DNA of 62,852 bases, taken from NCBI GenBank assembly GCA_021772515.1, contig JAJFLU010000038.1:1-62852 (forward strand), read 5' to 3'. Positions 9,646 to 17,920 of the stretch are shown piece after piece. Numbering within the stretch: the first letter of the stretch is position 1; the number at the start of each line of letters is the position of its first letter. Source of the DNA: Opitutales bacterium. GTDB lineage: Bacteria; Verrucomicrobiota; Verrucomicrobiia; Opitutales; UBA2987. The notes below the pieces were generated by a model that was not told the origin of the DNA, made no database searches, and saw nothing but the letters and a program-made list of their open reading frames with translations. The position numbers were made by a program, and so were the translations under genes.

Positions 9646-10416
9646 TCATTGAACAATGAGTGGATAAGGATGCTTGGTTTCGTGAAAATGGTGATGGTAA
9701 TCCGACCCACGCAAGAGGATGGGCGAGTATCTCTTACCAACAGAATTCTGCATGACTTGTTTTACATAAGGCGGTATGAAACGAACCGTTAAACCACATC
9801 TTCGCCGACCGGAACCATTGGACATGCTGGAATGTAAAAGATAACCGTGGTGAATGGACATTTCACCTGCCTTCAATTCAAGCTGCACAGCTTTGCTCTC
9901 ATCGATAAACTCCTGGGACACCTGCTGGTTGATTGAAAGTAGATTGTTCCCCGTGTTCGAGGTTTCATGCGGAAGCTGCCCCTGTTTGTGTGAACCGGGA
10001 ATCAGGAGCATGGAACCATTATCCTCATCGGCGTCATCCAAAGCGATCCAAGCGGTGTGTGCTTCTGACGGCTCCAACCCCCAATAGGTTACATCCTGAT
10101 GCCAGGCTACAAAGGATTTGGGTGCTTTCTCGGGATATTTGCAGAAAAAATGGGTGCCGAGTAAAAGTAGGTCTTTCCCCATCACCTCCTGTATGGCATC
10201 GAGCACTTTTGATCCCGTTGCGATATCCCAAACAAAACTTTCAATAAAATGCCAGTCGATCAAGCCTACTTGGCATTTTTCCTTGCCAAAGCGACTTTCC
10301 AATTCGTCGAAATTTTTGCGGAAATTATTGATCTCATCTTCAGAATAAACTGACACGTTGGTAACATAGCCGTTTTCAGCATAAGATTCATTGAGAGGCA
10401 CTGTTTCAAGTTTCAT
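9646..10416 (-). CDS. PhyH-family Fe(II)/2-oxoglutarate dioxygenase (module A)
   Basis: A 256-residue phytanoyl-CoA-dioxygenase-family protein. The iron triad is visible: H106 and D108 in AWHQDVTYWG, and H195 in GYLLHSSM. R206 in RRRCGLTVRF, 11 residues after the distal His, is the expected 2-oxoglutarate anchor. The Asp is kept, so it should be a hydroxylase rather than a halogenase. The nearly co-linear paralogue at 19337-20113 has all four residues at identical positions. Its place between a sugar symporter and an aldo/keto reductase suggests it hydroxylates a sugar derivative or removes an O-alkyl group. That role is inference, and no substrate is known. Confidence 0.88.
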   Translation of the reverse strand: MKLETVPLNESYAENGYVTNVSVYSEDEINNFRKNFDELESRFGKEKCQVGLIDWHFIESFVWDIATGSKVLDAIQEVMGKDLLLLGTHFFCKYPEKAPKSFVAWHQDVTYWGLEPSEAHTAWIALDDADEDNGSMLLIPGSHKQGQLPHETSNTGNNLLSINQQVSQEFIDESKAVQLELKAGEMSIHHGYLLHSSMSNGSGRRRCGLTVRFIPPYVKQVMQNSVGKRYSPILLRGSDYHHHFHETKHPYPLIVQ

Positions 10417-10477
10417 TGAAATATAGATAAAGTATTGTAATATTGACTATTTTATATAACGATAGATTTTTTATACA

Positions 10478-11428
10478 TCAATTACCGATGGGTATACTTA
10501 CTCGACTAAATATTTTTCCAAGGCGTTCTGTTACCTCCGGCGATAAAGGACCTTTGTGCACATTAGCGATATTTTCCTCTAGCCATGATATTCGGTTGGC
10601 TCCATTCATAACCGTTGTCACGGGCTGGGTATAAGCGGCATAACGATATGCGGCCTCAATCACCGAACTGATCTTACCGTCACTGAGCAGCCAACCGAAA
10701 GGATTTCGTGGTTCTATATCGGTTGTAGATATCACCCCGAGCTTTAACAGTTCCGAAATAACTTCTCTTGTCCTATGAGGTAAACCAAGGGCTCGGCGCA
10801 CTGTGAATACGTTAATGACGCCCAAGTTGAGTTCTTTGCATATAGGAAACACCGTTTTTTGGGCGGACTGATTTATCATATTATGCGCCACTATAGCTAC
10901 ATCGAAAAAATTGGTTGGCAAAACTTTTTGCAGCCATAAATGCTCGCCATCATAACGTGAATGCTCACTCGAACCCAAAAAGCGGACTTTTCCTTGATCT
11001 CTTAATTTGCAAAGGATCGGCAAGTGTTCGTTCATTACGACCTCGAAATGTTCTACGCCGCTACCGACAGCGATGAGAAGGACGTCCAGATGAGCGACCT
11101 GCAGGCGCTTCAGACTATTTTCGACAGAAGAGATAACCTCGGCAGGTTGTTTAACGCGGTTATCATCCCCGAGGGAAACCTTTGAGGAGATTATTAATTG
11201 TTCATGGGGCAGGCCTTTCAATGCCCGCCCCAAGATGAGCTCGCTATCCATGTAACCGGGCGAGGTATCGAAAAGATTTATGCCAAGATCAAAGGCGCGA
11301 TGCAGCAGCCGGTGAACCTCTGTTTCTGGTCTGCCACTGGTTTGCCCGAGGGGGTCCTCGGCTCCGCCTGTCCCCATACCCATAATGGAAATTTCAAGTC
11401 CCGTGCGTCCGAGTGTACGGTAGATCAT
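10478..11428 (-). CDS. Aldo/keto reductase family protein lacking the catalytic His (module A)
   Basis: A 316-residue AKR TIM barrel starting MIYRTLGRTGLEIS. Of the family tetrad, D54 and Y59 (LFDTSPGYMDSE) and K83 (SSKVSL) are present. The strand that normally ends in His ('DLLLLH') reads LDVLLIAVGSG, with Ala at about residue 120. The paralogue at 27301-28260 has the same change. It follows the enolase-superfamily gene with only 6 bp between them, so the two are cotranscribed. It probably acts on a sugar lactone or aldose with altered chemistry, or is a non-redox relative. The family call is firm and the reaction is unknown. Confidence 0.88.
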   Translation of the reverse strand: MIYRTLGRTGLEISIMGMGTGGAEDPLGQTSGRPETEVHRLLHRAFDLGINLFDTSPGYMDSELILGRALKGLPHEQLIISSKVSLGDDNRVKQPAEVISSVENSLKRLQVAHLDVLLIAVGSGVEHFEVVMNEHLPILCKLRDQGKVRFLGSSEHSRYDGEHLWLQKVLPTNFFDVAIVAHNMINQSAQKTVFPICKELNLGVINVFTVRRALGLPHRTREVISELLKLGVISTTDIEPRNPFGWLLSDGKISSVIEAAYRYAAYTQPVTTVMNGANRISWLEENIANVHKGPLSPEVTERLGKIFSRVSIPIGN

Positions 11429-11434
11429 GGATCG

Positions 11435-12625
11435 TTACTCAAGGCCAATGCCGCCGTCATTTTCGATGATCACGGGCCGGTCGCACGGTTTCCATGGATA
11501 TTTTTCAACCGCTTCCTCGTTAAATTCAATGCCAAGACCAGGTTTTGTAGGGAGCTTGAGGTACCCGTTTTCGATCACAGGAAGTTCGCAAAACAGGTCT
11601 TTGGTAAAAGGTGAATCCAATTCCACATTGCATTCCTGTATTAGAAAGTTAGGTATGCAGGCATCAATATGGGCACATGAAAGAAGCGACACCGGACCGC
11701 AGGCTTGATGAGGTGCTATTGTGATATGATAAAGCTCACAGAAGGCCGCCCATTTTATTGTCTCAAGAATTCCTCCGTTACACATGGGCTCCGGCTGTAA
11801 AATGTGTACCGCGCGCTTTTCCACGATCTCCCTGAGGCTTTCACGGTTGATACAGCGCTCCCCACCAGCAATCGGGATGCTAGTTTTAAGTTTCACTTCG
11901 CACAAAGATGCCGGAAACTCCGTGAGCGCAGGTTCTTCAAGAAAGAGGGGTTGATATTGCTCGATTGCCTGAGCGAGCTTAATTGCTTCGGCAGGACTGA
12001 AACTGCGTCCATGGTAATCCAGGCAAATGTCCACATCCTCCCCCACTGCCTGGCGGACCGAGCGAACGCGCTCGATTGAATCCCGCAAAATTTCCGGCGG
12101 CGTCTTTGTTTTATAATCGTCGGGCTGCGGAGTGAATTTCATCGCTGTATAACCCGCTTCTACAACCTTGAGGGCTCCCTCGACCAGTGTGTCATTGCCT
12201 TTGTCAAAATGGCTTGGCTGTGTGAGATAGCTACTTGCGTAAAGGCGTATTTTATCGCGGCATGGCCCGCCCAGCATCTTGTAAACAGGTAGCCCGCAGG
12301 CCTTTCCGGAGATATCCCAGAGCGCCTGTTCGATAGCGCTGAGCGCAGCCATTGTAGCGGTTCCAAGAGGATACCGCGACCCGCGATAATAGGCCATCCA
12401 ATTGCGGACAATCTCGGTAGGATCTTTGCCCACAAGCCAGCGTTCATACTCATAGAGCGCGGCCTCGGTGGTTTTGGCCTTGCCGGTGCCGAAGGCCTCG
12501 CCAATTCCCTCCAGGCCTTCGTCTGTGTAAATTTTTACCAACACCCAGTTTTTACCCCATCCGGTTCCCCAGGATACTTTGTCTCCGGGGTTGAGGAGGA
12601 AAACTTTAATTCCCGTGATTTTCAT
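11435..12625 (-). CDS. Enolase-superfamily sugar-acid dehydratase, D-galactonate-dehydratase-like (module A)
   Basis: A 396-residue mandelate-racemase/muconate-lactonizing family protein. Visible active-site residues are D203 and H205 (LDYHGR), E230 (FLEEP), E256 (GGER) and H306 (IAPHQ). Their spacing matches the metal ligands and acid/base His residues known for D-galactonate dehydratase. It would remove water from an aldonate to give a 2-keto-3-deoxy sugar acid, which the aldolase-family protein encoded at 12680-13621 could then cleave. The paralogue at 28353-29525 keeps the same residues. The sugar stereochemistry is not determinable here; mannonate, gluconate, fuconate or galactonate are all possible. 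Confidence 0.88.
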   Translation of the reverse strand: MKITGIKVFLLNPGDKVSWGTGWGKNWVLVKIYTDEGLEGIGEAFGTGKAKTTEAALYEYERWLVGKDPTEIVRNWMAYYRGSRYPLGTATMAALSAIEQALWDISGKACGLPVYKMLGGPCRDKIRLYASSYLTQPSHFDKGNDTLVEGALKVVEAGYTAMKFTPQPDDYKTKTPPEILRDSIERVRSVRQAVGEDVDICLDYHGRSFSPAEAIKLAQAIEQYQPLFLEEPALTEFPASLCEVKLKTSIPIAGGERCINRESLREIVEKRAVHILQPEPMCNGGILETIKWAAFCELYHITIAPHQACGPVSLLSCAHIDACIPNFLIQECNVELDSPFTKDLFCELPVIENGYLKLPTKPGLGIEFNEEAVEKYPWKPCDRPVIIENDGGIGLE

Positions 12626-12679
12626 CGGATGGTGATCAGATTCAGGGTCTATCTGAAAATCAGAGAAATAAAACTAATT

Positions 12680-13621
12680 TTAAACTGTCAGCGGTTCTAA
12701 AAGACCGATCTCGGTGCAAGTCGCGCGAAGCATCTCAATTTCCTCGGGGGTGCAATCGAGTGTGGGAGGGCGCACTATGCCGCCGGGTAATCCCGCCATG
12801 CCAAGGAGTGACTTTATGGCAGCATTGTAATTGCGAGTTTTAACACAGACCTTGAGGTAGGGAAGGTCTTTCTCTTTTACGATGCGCAAGGCTTTTTCTC
12901 GTTCACCATTTTGCAGACACTTGAAAAACTCGATCTCCCATTGCGGCCATATATTGCCCAGCCCCGTCAGAAAGCAGGGTGATCCGAATTCATGGCCGTA
13001 GAGGTAATAGTTCATGCCATTACTGCCCATGACGGCTACTTTGTCTTGCAAGAGAAGACTCACGGCGCGGTAGAAATGAAAATTTCCAGAGGCATCCTTA
13101 AACCCTGAGATATGGCCATTACCGGCCTCGACAAGCTCGAGCATCAATTCAGGGTTGGCCAGAATGTTTGTTACGGTATGCATGACGGCCCCGCTGAAGT
13201 AGACGACAATGCCGATGTCGGTGTTTTCACTGATCATGTTATAGTGTTTCTTAAGGCCATCAAATCCACTGAAGCCGTAATATGGCGGGGTGATCATCAC
13301 ACCGTCTGCTCCCGCATCCTGAGCGAATTTAGTAAGGTCAATGGCCGGAAGTGTCCCCGAATGGGCGGAACCGGCAATCACCGTCATCCGGCCGGCAGCG
13401 GTTCGGACCACGGTTTCGATGACCTGCTTTCGCTCCTCCATGTTTAAAGAAGCAAACTCACCCGTACTGCCATTGACTATTACGGTCGGCACCCCGCGTT
13501 CGACGTAATATTCGGTCAAACGCTGCATGGCGCTCAAATTCAGAGTATAATCGTCATTAAAGTGAGTTGTCATGGCCACAACGGGACCGCATAATTTTTC
13601 TCGTAACTGATTGGGTGTCAT
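12680..13621 (-). CDS. DHDPS/N-acetylneuraminate lyase-family aldolase
   Basis: A 313-residue class I aldolase of the DapA/NanA family. It has the pyruvate-carboxylate loop GSTGE (51-55), TPPYYG (111-116), the Tyr equivalent Y141 in VVYFSG and the Schiff-base Lys K175 in GFKDASGN. It is expected to cleave a 2-keto-3-deoxy acid to pyruvate and an aldehyde. It is the first gene of the minus-strand run 13621-7020, and an operator-like palindrome lies about 60 bp upstream (13681-13695). The usual Asn after the Tyr is Phe, so a true DHDPS role is unlikely. Together with the kelch symporter it recalls sialic-acid pathways, but the dehydratase next to it favours a 2-keto-3-deoxy sugar acid. Confidence 0.85.
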   Translation of the reverse strand: MTPNQLREKLCGPVVAMTTHFNDDYTLNLSAMQRLTEYYVERGVPTVIVNGSTGEFASLNMEERKQVIETVVRTAAGRMTVIAGSAHSGTLPAIDLTKFAQDAGADGVMITPPYYGFSGFDGLKKHYNMISENTDIGIVVYFSGAVMHTVTNILANPELMLELVEAGNGHISGFKDASGNFHFYRAVSLLLQDKVAVMGSNGMNYYLYGHEFGSPCFLTGLGNIWPQWEIEFFKCLQNGEREKALRIVKEKDLPYLKVCVKTRNYNAAIKSLLGMAGLPGGIVRPPTLDCTPEEIEMLRATCTEIGLLEPLTV

Positions 13622-13680
13622 AATCTTGATTGATCTAATAAAGGAGTATTAATGGGGAAGCATAAAGACAGATAACTGCA

Positions 13681-13695
13681 AACATACTGTATATA
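13681..13695. promoter_or_regulatory. Operator-like palindrome upstream of the aldolase gene
   Basis: AACATACTGTATATA matches the perfect palindrome TATATACAGTATATA found upstream of TonB receptor B (24341-24355) at 12 of 14 arm positions; the central base is A there and T here. It lies about 60 bp before the aldolase start codon, a normal operator position. The two GntR/LacI-type regulators of the window are obvious candidate binders. This is inference from sequence likeness only. Confidence 0.4.
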
Positions 13696-13728
13696 TCTGG
13701 AAGATAAATACTTCATCTATTCCAATTG

Positions 13729-13750
13729 CAAGCCATATTTTTATGGCTTG
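13729..13750. terminator. Inverted repeat, possible terminator after TonB receptor A
   Basis: A perfect 9-bp stem (CAAGCCATA / TATGGCTTG) with a 4-base T loop lies 29 bp beyond the TonB gene stop codon. There is no run of T after the stem on the minus strand, so a classical Rho-independent terminator is not proven. It could also shield the transcript end. Confidence 0.4.
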
Positions 13751-13778
13751 GGCTGCTTATTCTGTTCTAAACTCTGAA

Positions 13779-16178
13779 CTAGAATTTAATTTTTGTCGAA
13801 AACCAGAGGTTTCGAGGATCTCCCCAAGAATTGTTGTTTCCTTGCAAGGACTGTTGATCGAAGAGATTCTCTGCAGTGATGGTCAATACCGCTGTGTAAC
13901 CGAGGATATCGGTTTCGTAACTGACTGAGCCATCAACCTGAGTAAAAGCTGGGTTGAAAAAATCTCTGACAACGGATGATGTGCTGCCGAAAGTCGAGCC
14001 AAAATAACGCACTCCGGTTCCGATTGAAAGCCCTTTCATAAATCCCTCGGAAAACGAGTACTTGCCATAAGCGGTGAATTTATGCTCAGGCACATTCAAT
14101 CGTCTCCCAATCTGGGTATCGCGCTCGAATCCTTCTCTCGCTTGAGGATCCGTTACTATTTTAGCTTCCCAAATGTATGAGTAGCCCATCAGTAACTGGA
14201 AGTTGTTGTTTGGCGTCCAGATAAGATCCAGCTCAATTCCCTCTGAACGATGGAGACCGCTGATGGTGAAGACCCGCACACCGGACCGGCCATCCTCTTC
14301 TTCTGCCTCAAAATCACGACGGCGGATATTTTCTCTATCCAACGTGAAATAAGTAAAGGTACCGGTCAGCTTGCTGTTATTCCAGTCGATTTTGATGCCG
14401 ACATCCGTTCCAATACCTTGCTCGGCGGCCAGGTTGAAGACCTCACTCGGATCCACTGGACCCGTGAGGTTTGAGCCGTTAGGAAGAAAATTCTCACTGT
14501 AACTGGCAAACGCGAAAAAGCCAGGAATGAACTCATAGGTAAATCCAGCAGAAGGAACCGTCTTGCTCTGTCCTTCCAGGTTATTTTCATTTCTTAAACC
14601 ACTGAGGGTATGCAATTTCCCATTTAGAAGTTCTCCCTGGTGCGAAACATATACGGATTCCACCACACTGGTGTTGCGATTCCCGATATTCACAATTCCG
14701 GTAGTAACATCCCTTATATTGGGAGCTTGATGAAAACCTGGATCGTATCTATCATAGACTTGGCGTCCTTCAAGCAAGGTGCCATCCCGCGCAAATACTG
14801 GAACGACATTGCTGTAATCATAGCCTCGGGAGTCGGACTGATCCGCAGAGGCGGATCGTTGGTAACCAGTGAGCAGCTTGTTTTTCATCGGGCCCAGCTT
14901 GAATTTGAAAAGTCCGTCGATCTGGTGGACGTCATAGTTTCTACGCAAAAGCCTGTTTCGCTCCCGAAAGGGAATGGTCCCGTCTCCCGCCACAAAACCG
15001 AAAGCCTGATACTCGTCGGTGTCCACGTTTTGGTAGGAAAACCCATAGCGCAGTTCGAACCACTCAGTCGCCGAAAAAGTCATGTTGATGTTAAAATTCC
15101 TGTCTATGGCATCAGCGTATTGGCCGGGACCTCCGCTATTGAAAGCTTTGCCACTGGGGGAGAGGAAAGAGGCATCTCCACTATTAAACCGGAAATGCTG
15201 GACACCGGTTGATTTCAGTATATCGGCTTGCCAATTACGGCTATCCCGCACTCGCCAGCGTCCTCTTAAATAATCAACCGTCTCCTCATCTGTGGCAAAT
15301 CCCTGATCTGCTTTGAAAAAAGCCACCACGGCAGATGGAGGGTTCTGATAGTCCGCTAGATGTTGGGTATGAAGAATAGCGGGGTTAGAGCGATTGGATT
15401 CCTCTTTCACGTACTCATACTCCAAGGTAATATTCAACTTTTCCATAGGCCTCCAGCGGATGGATGGGGCAATGGTAGTTATCTTGGCAAACTCGAAATC
15501 GCGCCAATCTTCACTATCACGATAACTCGTTACTAATCGGAAACCGAGTGATTCCCCATTGCCCACCACCGTTTGATAGTCCAAATCGATTTTATTATAA
15601 TTATTACTCCCGAATTTGTAATTGATGTAGCCGCCTTTTCTGAGATTTGGAGTTTTAGTGATATAGTTGACGATGCCTCCAGGTCTGGTTTGGCCAAAAA
15701 ACATTGTTGCCGGGCCTTTGATGACTTCCACACGGGCAACATTGGACAAGGATTGCGAATGCCTGTGCTGGTAACCGTTGCGGTAGATGTACTGAACGCC
15801 AAACCCCCTAATGGCTGTGCTGCCGGAGGCGCTGTTATTTTCATCGAAAATGGCACTACTGGTATATCGTAGCGCCTCACCCACGATATCCATACCGAGG
15901 TCGTCAATGAAATTTTCAGTGATGACATTAACATTGAGAGGGATATTGGTTAATTTTGTACCTATTTTAGTAGCCGTAAGAGATTCCGTCGCCCGATATC
16001 CAGAATCCGCACTGGCATCGACGACATATTCAGACAGAATCGCTATATCCTCAGCGTCATCCTCTTCATCTTCCTGCGCCGAAGCTAAAGATACAGGCAA
16101 TATGAGGAGTAGGGGGATAAAAAGATACTTGGAGACAAAGGGCATTTTTTTCAACGGTGTTGAAATTCGAATTTTCAT
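13779..16178 (-). CDS. TonB-dependent outer-membrane receptor (module A)
   Basis: A 799-residue outer-membrane transporter. A signal peptide (to about residue 35, ending ASAQ) is followed by an acidic run (EDEEDDAED), a leader ILSEYVVDA that may serve as TonB box, and the plug domain (GYRATESLTATKIGT, RVEVIKGPATMFFGQ, GGIVNYITK). The beta-barrel ends in LWFSTKIKF with a terminal Phe, the usual barrel assembly signal. The plug style is like FecA/siderophore receptors expanded for sugar uptake in Verrucomicrobiota. It is divergent from the GntR/LacI-type regulator, with a 451-bp shared control region. The paralogue is 21805-24234. Confidence 0.93.
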   Translation of the reverse strand: MKIRISTPLKKMPFVSKYLFIPLLLILPVSLASAQEDEEDDAEDIAILSEYVVDASADSGYRATESLTATKIGTKLTNIPLNVNVITENFIDDLGMDIVGEALRYTSSAIFDENNSASGSTAIRGFGVQYIYRNGYQHRHSQSLSNVARVEVIKGPATMFFGQTRPGGIVNYITKTPNLRKGGYINYKFGSNNYNKIDLDYQTVVGNGESLGFRLVTSYRDSEDWRDFEFAKITTIAPSIRWRPMEKLNITLEYEYVKEESNRSNPAILHTQHLADYQNPPSAVVAFFKADQGFATDEETVDYLRGRWRVRDSRNWQADILKSTGVQHFRFNSGDASFLSPSGKAFNSGGPGQYADAIDRNFNINMTFSATEWFELRYGFSYQNVDTDEYQAFGFVAGDGTIPFRERNRLLRRNYDVHQIDGLFKFKLGPMKNKLLTGYQRSASADQSDSRGYDYSNVVPVFARDGTLLEGRQVYDRYDPGFHQAPNIRDVTTGIVNIGNRNTSVVESVYVSHQGELLNGKLHTLSGLRNENNLEGQSKTVPSAGFTYEFIPGFFAFASYSENFLPNGSNLTGPVDPSEVFNLAAEQGIGTDVGIKIDWNNSKLTGTFTYFTLDRENIRRRDFEAEEEDGRSGVRVFTISGLHRSEGIELDLIWTPNNNFQLLMGYSYIWEAKIVTDPQAREGFERDTQIGRRLNVPEHKFTAYGKYSFSEGFMKGLSIGTGVRYFGSTFGSTSSVVRDFFNPAFTQVDGSVSYETDILGYTAVLTITAENLFDQQSLQGNNNSWGDPRNLWFSTKIKF

Positions 16179-16309
16179 AGGTTCTAGGGTTAATTAGGTT
16201 TGTAGGTTTTCAGTTACAAGGTTATCGCTCGTAGTTATGGCTACACTTCAATAATAATATTAACTGTCAAAACGGATTTTAATTATTGAGTATAATTTTG
16301 CATATAAGT

Positions 16310-16342
16310 GTATCTATTTTTGAATCCGTATCTATTTTTGAA
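16310..16342 (+). repeat. Tandem direct repeat GTATCTATTTTTGAA, operator candidate
   Basis: Two exact 15-base copies (16310-16324 and 16328-16342) are spaced with an 18-bp period. A third copy of the first 12 bases occurs at 16501-16512. The copies lie between the divergent receptor and regulator genes and may be protein-binding sites. Confidence 0.55.
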
Positions 16343-16420
16343 GCGAATTCTTGCCATGATAGGGAAAAAAGGCTCTAATAGAGTTGAATATGGGCCTCCA
16401 TTATTTATCAAAACTACAGC

Positions 16421-16439
16421 GGATATAAAAAATATATCC
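16421..16439. promoter_or_regulatory. Inverted repeat GGATATA-N5-TATATCC
   Basis: A perfect 7-bp inverted repeat with a five-A spacer, 191 bp before the regulator A start codon. The size and symmetry fit a dimeric repressor site. No other copy was noticed in the window. Confidence 0.4.
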
Positions 16440-16629
16440 ATATTCGCCTAAAATCACGGTTTGTGAGCAGAAAAATAAGGATTGCAGTTTCCTATTGACT
16501 GTATCTATTTTTCTGTCTGACCTCCATATCTTGAGGGGCATATTACAGGAACTTTCGAACACTCATCCTCTTTTACCATCGAAAATTGTAAATGCTCCCC
16601 ACAATAAATTCATTTATATCATTCCGAAA

Positions 16630-17781
16630 ATGGCACAAAACAAGGCGACAATAAAATACAAGCGGGACGGTTCAGATTTTCGGTACGTTGAGTTGGCCAA
16701 CGACCTGCGAAAGCAACTCAAGGAAGGTAAATTCAATTCTGGCGATCGCTTTTATTCGGTGCGCTGGTTAATGTCCAAAACACAAAGAAGCCTTCCTACC
16801 GTACGCTCTGCCATTAGTATGCTGGTGGAAGAGGGGTTTCTCGAACCTAAACATGGCAGCGGCTATTATGTGACCAAAAAGATCGAGCGACATAAAGGGG
16901 AAGGTGCACTAAAAATCCTTGTCGTTCTGCCGTCTTTTGCCACACCGAGCGAACCTTGGTTTACCGGAAAAATTCTCTCTGGTATGATTCATACAGCGGA
17001 GCTGAACAAGGGCATCATTTCATTTCTGCAAAGAAGCGATCCGCCTTACGAAAATTTCGCTGTTGATATAGAATTGGAGAAAATACTTGCCACGGAACCG
17101 GACGCAATAGCCTGGCTGCATGCCTCTCCAAACGACAGGCCCTTATTGGAAAAGCTGAAGGAGACAGGTCTTCCGCTCCTGACAACCATGCGAGAATTCA
17201 AGGATCTAGATATTCCATTCATAGGAGAAGATGATCTTCTTTATGCGTCAATGGTGCTATCGCCACTGAGGGCATTGGGACATCGGCAACTGGGTATCAT
17301 CACTGGAAACCCTGCCGACGGATATTACAGTTCCAAGATTGCCGCCCTGAAAGATATCGGGCAAGCACTTGATGTCGAGGTGAGCGAAAGCGATCTCTTC
17401 TACTTCAGGGCCAAAGGTAAAAAGGAATACGATTTCCATTCATCGCGTATCAGAGAGTTCATCTCGGAACGTAAAACCCTTACTGCTATTCTTGTTCTTA
17501 AATCTGACGGAATTAATCCACTGATTAATTTAATGAAAACGTCGTTTCAAACAACACTCTCCAAAGTATCGCTAATATTTAATGTGCTTGATGGAGTTTC
17601 AGTGCCCGAGTTACCAATGGGAAGACAAATCGCCACGATCTCACCTCCCCTGATACAACTTGGGGAATACATCTTTACGATGCTGAAAAACAAATCGTAT
17701 GAGAGACCCTACCCTGCTGTTCCACGGCTCATTCCCGTTTTCAGACCCGGTAGCAGCCTGAAAAAGCCGAGTTTCAGATAA
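16630..17781 (+). CDS. GntR-type HTH regulator with LacI-like sensor domain (module A)
   Basis: A 383-residue transcription regulator starting at the ATG 16630 (MAQNKATIKY). A longer frame reaches a TTG at 16495, but that part is not protein-like and overlaps the repeat region. Residues about 18-85 form a winged helix (RYVELANDLRKQLKEGKF, SLPTVRSAISMLVEEGFL, HGSGYYV). The rest resembles a periplasmic-binding-protein-type effector domain (ILVVLPSF, GHRQLGIITGNP) as in AraR/LacI families. It is divergent from TonB receptor A and very similar in layout to the regulator at 24820-26028. It probably senses a sugar intermediate and controls module A. Confidence 0.87.
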   Translation: MAQNKATIKYKRDGSDFRYVELANDLRKQLKEGKFNSGDRFYSVRWLMSKTQRSLPTVRSAISMLVEEGFLEPKHGSGYYVTKKIERHKGEGALKILVVLPSFATPSEPWFTGKILSGMIHTAELNKGIISFLQRSDPPYENFAVDIELEKILATEPDAIAWLHASPNDRPLLEKLKETGLPLLTTMREFKDLDIPFIGEDDLLYASMVLSPLRALGHRQLGIITGNPADGYYSSKIAALKDIGQALDVEVSESDLFYFRAKGKKEYDFHSSRIREFISERKTLTAILVLKSDGINPLINLMKTSFQTTLSKVSLIFNVLDGVSVPELPMGRQIATISPPLIQLGEYIFTMLKNKSYERPYPAVPRLIPVFRPGSSLKKPSFR

Positions 17782-17920
17782 ATTTACGATATTTATGCTG
17801 TTAATTCTCCCCTTGAAAAGACGGCAAGATCCTGCAATCACTTCATTGGACCTAGCTCTTCAGCATGGATATTAGGGATAGATTAGAGTAGATTACTCTC
17901 CAGTTTTACTGAGAAAGAAT

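Larger units (their letters stand above)
16179..16629. promoter_or_regulatory. Divergent control region between TonB receptor A and regulator A
   Basis: This 451-bp AT-rich stretch has no gene. It holds three copies of GTATCTATTTTT (16310, 16328 and 16501) and an inverted repeat at 16421-16439. It must contain the promoters of the divergent receptor and regulator genes, but no -35/-10 pair stands out clearly. Confidence 0.6.

Noticed and set aside
12680..13621. Dihydrodipicolinate synthase for lysine biosynthesis
   Set aside because: The Asn after the active Tyr is replaced and the gene lies in a sugar catabolic operon, so a 2-keto-3-deoxy acid aldolase is more likely.
14640..15212. 190-codon plus-strand open frame opposite TonB receptor A
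   Set aside because: Antisense to the beta-barrel coding sequence, which is fully supported.
16495..16629. N-terminal extension of regulator A from a TTG
   Set aside because: The extension overlaps an operator-like repeat and is not like family N-termini; the ATG at 16630 begins just before the HTH.
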